Source: an uncultured Burkholderiales bacterium
Lineage (GTDB): Bacteria; Pseudomonadota; Gammaproteobacteria; Burkholderiales; Burkholderiaceae_C
Length of the DNA stretch: 8,924 bases
Direction: 5' to 3'
NCBI GenBank assembly: GCA_903856875.1
Contig: CAIODE010000542.1
Coordinates: 1-8,924 of the forward strand
In this document: piece by piece, positions 5,065 to 8,924 of the stretch
How the letters are laid out: every line of letters begins with the position of its first letter
Numbering within the stretch: the stretch's first letter is position 1
Notes under the pieces: model-generated
Database searches by the model: none
Seen by the model: only the letters and a program-made list of their open reading frames with translations
Told to the model about the DNA's origin: nothing
Position numbers and translations under genes: made by a program

Positions 5065-5462
5065 ATTTCAGACCTGCCCCTGTTCGACCAAAATCACAAA
5101 GCACCCAAGGCTTCACGCTCATTGAGGTGTTGGTCGCTTTGGGCATTGTGGCCATTGCACTCATGGCGGGCTTGCGCTCTACCGATGCTTTGAGCAGAAA
5201 TGCTTCGCGCCAATCTACCCAATGGTTGGCTCAAATTTGCGCTGAAAACGAGTTCAGTCGCTTGCGTTTGTCTAGGCAAGTGCCCCCCGTAGGAGAAAGC
5301 AACGCCAGTTGCTTGCAAGCTGGCTTAGATTTGCAAGTGAATTTGTCGGTGCAAGTCACGCCCAATCCCAATTTCAGAAGGGTTGACGCCAAAGTTGTTC
5401 AGCGCAATGGTTTAGACAGTACACCCCTGCTTCAGCTCTCAACGGTCATGGGGCGCTATTGA
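5061..5462 (+). CDS. gspI: Type II secretion minor pseudopilin GspI
   Basis: A 133-aa minor pseudopilin, expected to be part of the I-J-K tip complex that starts pseudopilus assembly. I start it at the GTG at 5061, which overlaps the gspH stop (GTGA); the frame is open further upstream inside gspH, but those residues are antisense-frame noise with no leader. The leader ends QG|FTLIEVLVALGIVAIALMAGLR, with cleavage after G17 and E22 at +5. After the helix come STQWLAQICAENEFSRLRL, typical of GspI (WLAxxxAENxLxxLRL), and a C-terminal RVDAKVVxRNG...LLQLSTVMGRY. No ATG is available in this part of the frame before the leader. The stop overlaps the gspJ ATG by one base (TGATG). Confidence 0.92.
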   Translation: MNFRPAPVRPKSQSTQGFTLIEVLVALGIVAIALMAGLRSTDALSRNASRQSTQWLAQICAENEFSRLRLSRQVPPVGESNASCLQAGLDLQVNLSVQVTPNPNFRRVDAKVVQRNGLDSTPLLQLSTVMGRY

Positions 5463-6172
5463 TGTTAGGCATTGACCCCTCATTTAAAAAGCCGAATTTC
5501 AAAGCGTCGAAGCTCAAAGCCATTGCAGGTTTTACGCTGATTGAAGTGCTGGTGGCCAGCGCTATCTTGGCGCTCATGGCCCTCATTTCATGGCGTGGTT
5601 TGGATGGCATGTCGAAAGCGCAAGTAGCCTTACAAACACGCAGCGATGCCAACCAAACATGGCAAGTCGGTTTGGCGCAATGGCGTACCGATCTTGACAA
5701 CATGGTCACCTTGCAAAACACACCCGCACTCGACTGGGATGGGCGTGTGCTGCGCATCACTCGGCAGCATTCACAAGACCCGCAAGCGGGCATGCAGGTG
5801 GTGGCATGGACCCTGGGCAATGGACAATGGACACGTTGGCAATCGGCCCCGCTCACCCAACGCGACGCTTGGGCTCAAGCATGGACGCAAGCGCAGGTCT
5901 GGGGTGAATCGGCCGGCAACCCCATGCCCAACAATGCGCACGAAGTCTTGGTGCATGCCATTCGCAGTTGGCAAATTTATTACCACCGTGATGGCGCGTG
6001 GAGCAACCCACTCTCAAGCGCAGCCAACGCCGCTGGCGCCAACAATTTAAGCAACGCCAGCATGTTGCCAGAAGGCATTCGCTTGGTGATTGATTTGGCT
6101 GACAACGCGCAAGTGCAAGGCAAATTGACCTTGGATTGGGTCCGGCCCACTTTCACGGTGGCCAAACAATGA
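5462..6172 (+). CDS. gspJ: Type II secretion minor pseudopilin GspJ
   Basis: A 236-aa minor pseudopilin of the pseudopilus tip. The ATG at 5462 overlaps the gspI stop (TGATG); a TTG one codon earlier is a less likely start. Leader cleavage is expected at AG|FTLIEVLVASAILALMALISW, after G23, with E28 at +5. The family pattern follows: SWRGLDGMSKAQVALQTRSDANQTWQVGLAQWRTDLDNMV, then a W-rich central part and a C-terminal EGIRLVIDL...LTLDWVRPTF. The usual GspJ length is about 190-230 aa; an Ala/Ser/Asn-rich insert near residues 178-200 may account for the extra residues. It ends in ATGA overlap with gspK. In known systems GspJ binds GspI and GspK directly. Confidence 0.93.
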   Translation: MLGIDPSFKKPNFKASKLKAIAGFTLIEVLVASAILALMALISWRGLDGMSKAQVALQTRSDANQTWQVGLAQWRTDLDNMVTLQNTPALDWDGRVLRITRQHSQDPQAGMQVVAWTLGNGQWTRWQSAPLTQRDAWAQAWTQAQVWGESAGNPMPNNAHEVLVHAIRSWQIYYHRDGAWSNPLSSAANAAGANNLSNASMLPEGIRLVIDLADNAQVQGKLTLDWVRPTFTVAKQ

Positions 6173-7275
6173 GCGGGCTTAAACAAACCACCAGTCTGAG
6201 CGCGCAACGCGGCGCCGCGCTCATCAGCGCCATGCTGGTGGTGACCTTGGTAGCCACACTGGCCAGTGTGGCGCTTTGGCAGCAATGGCGACATGTGGAA
6301 GTTGAGAGCGCAGAGCGGCACAGGGTGCAGTCATCTTGGCTTTTAAACGGTGCTTTAGATTGGTCACGTCTGATCTTGCGAGAAGATGCCATGGCAGGCG
6401 TCGCAGGCTCTGCAGCCAACTCGGGAACCATGGGAAGTACAGGCAGTGCAGCCAATGCAGGCAGTGGCACCGCAGACCATTTGGCAGAGCCTTGGGCATT
6501 GCCCCTGAAGGAAGCCAAACTGTCGACATTTCTGGCGCAAGATCAGCAACTTCGCGAGGGCGACCCTGAAGTTTTTTTGTCGGGCCAAATCACCGATGCA
6601 CAGAGCCGCATCAATTTGACAAATTGGTTTGAGGCCAGCGACGGCAAAGTCAACGCCAAATTGAATGAGCCTATGCAAATGGCCCTAGTAAGGCTCTTCA
6701 ATGTCTTGGATTTGCCGCGCGCCGAGCTAGAAAGACTGGCCACAACATGGCGCGCAGCCGCTCAATCTGCTCGCCTGTCAAACCCGGCAATGGGCCAGGC
6801 GTCCCAGGACATGGCAAGCGGTTCTGCCCTGCTTCCCCAGCAAATCACACAATTGCAGTGGCTAGGTCTGAGCCCAGAAACAGTTCAGCGCTTAACCCCC
6901 TATGTGACCATCTTGCCCGAGGTCACGCCCGTGAATCTGAATACGGCCAGCGCCGAAGTCATTTATGCCACAGTGCCTGGTTTGGAACTCTCAGCAGCGC
7001 AGCAGTTTGTGCAACAACGCACACGTTCGCACTTCAGCAACTTAACCGATGCCAGCAAGGCCTTGGGCGGCAAAACCCTGGAAGCGCGATGGCATACCGT
7101 GGGTACCCGGTTTTTTGAAGTTTGGGGGCGCTTGCGCATGGAAGATCGAACCCAAGAGGAAACCGCCTTGATCCTGCGAGACGCTGGCAATGTGACATTT
7201 GTGTGGCGGCAAAAAATTGCGGGAATACTCCCGCCCCCAAACCGCGAGTCGCTTCTACAATCAAGCCAGCCATGA
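6169..7275 (+). CDS. gspK: Type II secretion minor pseudopilin GspK
   Basis: A 368-aa large minor pseudopilin, expected to cap the pseudopilus tip. The ATG at 6169 overlaps the gspJ stop (ATGA). The leader is QRG|AALISAMLVVTLVATLASVALW, with predicted cleavage after G15. Position +5 is S20 instead of glutamate, a trait of GspK that sets it apart from the other four pseudopilins. The globular part has family features: SGQITDAQSRINLTNWF near residue 140, and VTPVNLNTASAEVIYATVPGL (about 253-273), the GspK SAM-like/helix-hairpin-helix segment. A Gly/Ala/Ser-rich low-complexity insert at about residues 76-104 interrupts the region after the first helix. Length is at the upper end of the family (about 300-370 aa). 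The stop overlaps the gspL start (ATGA). Confidence 0.95.
   Translation: MSGLKQTTSLSAQRGAALISAMLVVTLVATLASVALWQQWRHVEVESAERHRVQSSWLLNGALDWSRLILREDAMAGVAGSAANSGTMGSTGSAANAGSGTADHLAEPWALPLKEAKLSTFLAQDQQLREGDPEVFLSGQITDAQSRINLTNWFEASDGKVNAKLNEPMQMALVRLFNVLDLPRAELERLATTWRAAAQSARLSNPAMGQASQDMASGSALLPQQITQLQWLGLSPETVQRLTPYVTILPEVTPVNLNTASAEVIYATVPGLELSAAQQFVQQRTRSHFSNLTDASKALGGKTLEARWHTVGTRFFEVWGRLRMEDRTQEETALILRDAGNVTFVWRQKIAGILPPPNRESLLQSSQP
6394..6480 (+). repeat. Low-complexity Gly/Ala/Ser/Asn insert in gspK
   Basis: The segment encodes residues 76-104 of GspK and contains GSAAN twice (AGSAANSG and GSAANAGSG), built from near-repeated units such as GGC-TCT-GCA-GCC-AAC and GGC-AGT-GCA-GCC-AAT. 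It looks like an expandable, unstructured surface loop and remains in frame. Confidence 0.6.
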
Positions 7276-8525
7276 GCACACTCATTTTCACGCTGCCGCT
7301 TCACTCTGAAACCGGCGCAACTTACTCCCAAACAGTCTTGCCGACTCAAACGGCTGGCGCTCGCGACAAAGAAATTTGGGCCATCGTGCCAGCAGCTGCG
7401 CTTTCTTGGCACCGCATCGCGCTGCCGGTGGGGCTTCAAAGGCAAGCCAGCCGCTTAAGCGCTGCGCTGCAAGGTTTGATGGAAGAGCCCTTGCTCGATG
7501 AGCCCGAGGCCATGCATTTGTCCATGCAAGCTGAATGGGAGGCCAACTTGCCAGGCTGGGTGGCCGCTTGCAACAAGGCTTGGTTAAAGCACCATTTGTC
7601 GCAGCTTCAAGCCATGGGCCATGTGGTGCACCGCATCGTGCCGGAGTGGGCACCTAGCACCGTGAAGGGTGAAGTTTCGGCTTGGGTCAGCGGCACGCCT
7701 GAAGACGCTTGGCTTTGGGTGAATGACGCCCAAGGCGCATGGCGCTTGCCGCTTCTTGCCGGCATGAAATATTGGACCGAACAACTTCAGTCTTTGGCCA
7801 GTGCACAAGACATTCCCTCGCACCTGACGATTCAAGCCGACCCTGCCGTGGCGGACCTTGCGCAAAATGCTTTGCGCCAATTGCAATCACACCATCAAGC
7901 TGCTTTTTCAGAGCGTTTCAACACATGGCGCATCGAAGTGGTCACTGCCGTGCAACGCTATGCAAAAGCCGGTGCTGCCAATTGGGACTTGGCGCAGTTT
8001 GAATTTGCAGCGCACGGTTCTGCGCGCTGGCTTCAAAAAGCCAATCGACTGTGGCAAACGTTTGCCAAGGCTGAGGCATGGAAACCTGCGCGTTGGAGCT
8101 TGGGCTTGCTGGTGCTAGCGCAATGTGTGGGTCTGAACGTGGCGGCATGGCAACTCAATGCGCAAGTCAAGTTGCAAAAAGATTTGCAAAAATCCATCCT
8201 CACACAAAGCTTCCCCAACGTCACGGTGGTTGATGCGCCGCTGCAAATGGCCAGAGAACTCGAACGCTTGCAACGTAACTCAGGCGCAGTTTCAGTTCGC
8301 GATCTGGAGTGGGTGCTACAAGCAGTTGGCTCAGCGCTGCCAGCTGGCCAAAGTATTTCCAATCTTGACTATCAAGTTCAAGCCAATGGCGAAACTCGGC
8401 TTCAGGGTTTGGAATTGACGGAAGCGCAAAACAGCGAGTTTGCCAAGACCCTTCGCAACCAAGGCTTGGACGCTCAACTCAGTGGTACGCAATGGCGCAT
8501 CGTTGGCACGAAGGCAGGGTTTTGA
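7272..8525 (+). CDS. gspL: Type II secretion inner-membrane platform protein GspL
   Basis: A 417-aa bitopic inner-membrane protein that recruits the ATPase GspE on the cytoplasmic side and pairs with GspM. The ATG at 7272 overlaps the gspK stop (ATGA); the frame is open 50 codons upstream within gspK, which I treat as noise. Residues 1 to about 245 form the cytoplasmic actin-like domain, with SWHRIALPVG, LxAALQGLMEEPLLDEPEAMHLSM, and a closing NWDLAQFEF (W238) that corresponds to the NLxQGxF motif at the end of this domain in other GspL proteins. One transmembrane helix spans about residues 275-295 (WSLGLLVLAQCVGLNVAAW). The periplasmic part has a coiled segment and a ferredoxin-like fold region ending at TQWRIVGTKAGF. 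gspM follows 2 bp after the stop. Confidence 0.93.
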   Translation: MSTLIFTLPLHSETGATYSQTVLPTQTAGARDKEIWAIVPAAALSWHRIALPVGLQRQASRLSAALQGLMEEPLLDEPEAMHLSMQAEWEANLPGWVAACNKAWLKHHLSQLQAMGHVVHRIVPEWAPSTVKGEVSAWVSGTPEDAWLWVNDAQGAWRLPLLAGMKYWTEQLQSLASAQDIPSHLTIQADPAVADLAQNALRQLQSHHQAAFSERFNTWRIEVVTAVQRYAKAGAANWDLAQFEFAAHGSARWLQKANRLWQTFAKAEAWKPARWSLGLLVLAQCVGLNVAAWQLNAQVKLQKDLQKSILTQSFPNVTVVDAPLQMARELERLQRNSGAVSVRDLEWVLQAVGSALPAGQSISNLDYQVQANGETRLQGLELTEAQNSEFAKTLRNQGLDAQLSGTQWRIVGTKAGF

Positions 8526-8527
8526 GC

Positions 8528-8924
8528 ATGAAATTCTTGAACATCTTTCAAGCGCTTCCTGAGAAAGATCGTCAACGCCTTTTGGGATTGGCTGCTGTAT
8601 TTCTGGCGCTCATGCTTTGGACATGGAACTTGGCACCCACTTTGAAAACTTTGCGCGAAGTGCCGCTTCAATTGTCGCAACTCGATGCGCAAACTCAGCA
8701 ACTAAAGGCCATGCAAACGCAAGCGCAAACTTTGCAAAAATCGCCCCGCATCAAACCCAATGAAGCCAGCAGCCTTTTGCAAAAAGCAGCCGCCGAACTT
8801 TTAGGCGGTGGCGCTAGGGTCAACATTGAAGGCTCACGCGCCACCCTCACGCTAAGTGGTGTGTCTGCCGATTCTCTGGCGCAGTTTTTGGCATTAGCAA
8901 GAGCGCAGTCACAAGCAATGCCCA
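8528..8924 (+). CDS. gspM: Type II secretion protein GspM, N-terminal part (runs off right edge)
   Basis: The frame opens with ATG at 8528, two bases after the gspL stop, and remains open for 132 codons to the window end. The product has a short cytoplasmic tail (MKFLNIFQALPEKDRQRLL), one transmembrane helix at about residues 18-34, a Gln/Leu-rich coiled-coil stretch (about 39-72), then the start of the periplasmic ferredoxin-like domain (NEASSLLQKAAAELLGGGARVNIEG...LTLSGVSADSLAQFLALAR). This order is diagnostic of GspM, which stabilises GspL and interacts with GspE via it. The gene end and any gspN, gspD, gspE or gspF downstream are outside the window. Confidence 0.92.
   Translation, partial: MKFLNIFQALPEKDRQRLLGLAAVFLALMLWTWNLAPTLKTLREVPLQLSQLDAQTQQLKAMQTQAQTLQKSPRIKPNEASSLLQKAAAELLGGGARVNIEGSRATLTLSGVSADSLAQFLALARAQSQAMP

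Noticed and set aside
6963..7445. 160-codon minus-strand frame across gspK/gspL
   Set aside because: Antisense to two well-supported genes; Arg/Ser/Cys-rich translation typical of an antisense frame.
1..8924. Mobile elements, CRISPR arrays, tRNA or rRNA genes
   Set aside because: No terminal inverted repeats, transposase motifs, spaced direct repeats or cloverleaf-like sequences were seen; gene content and codon use are uniform.

Overview
The window looks like a chromosomal segment of a betaproteobacterium of the order Burkholderiales, most likely family Comamonadaceae (a Limnohabitans/Rhodoferax-like organism). This rests on recognition of the porin signal peptide and barrel start, the Coq7 type, the order coq7 / OsmC-family gene / ilvA, moderate GC and uniform codon use. 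No database search was possible, so the genus is a guess. I see no mobile element, CRISPR array, tRNA or rRNA.

Layout. (1) 1-431, minus: 5' part of a general outer-membrane porin gene, running off the left edge. (2) 432-627: divergent control region with several short inverted repeats. (3) 628-1296, plus: coq7, ubiquinone biosynthesis; I start it 42 codons inside the longest open frame. (4) 1330-1779, minus: a YhfA-type OsmC-family protein, convergent with coq7. (5) 1780-2000: a compact regulatory stretch with a perfect 15-bp palindrome, a promoter-like element and a strong intrinsic terminator only about 20 bases before ilvA. This looks like a roughly 100-nt small RNA or an ilvA attenuator leader. 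(6) 2001-3554, plus: ilvA, biosynthetic threonine ammonia-lyase. (7) 3596-4081, minus: a short gspC, convergent with ilvA. (8) 4132 to the right edge, plus: gspG-H-I-J-K-L-M, the pseudopilin and inner-membrane platform genes of a type II secretion system (T2SS), with gspM cut by the edge.

How it works together. The gsp genes form one tightly packed operon. Four of the six junctions are overlapping stop/start codons (GTGA, TGATG, ATGA, ATGA), which implies translational coupling and fixed stoichiometry. GspG is the major pseudopilin, GspH/I/J/K are minor (tip) pseudopilins, and GspL/GspM anchor the assembly ATPase. GspC, encoded divergently from a 50-bp shared promoter region, links the inner-membrane platform to the outer-membrane secretin. 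The secretin (gspD), ATPase (gspE) and gspF are not in the window.

Most genes here are ordinary housekeeping or secretion genes. The item most worth following up is the 1846-1981 promoter/operator/terminator unit upstream of ilvA. Its function is inferred, not shown.
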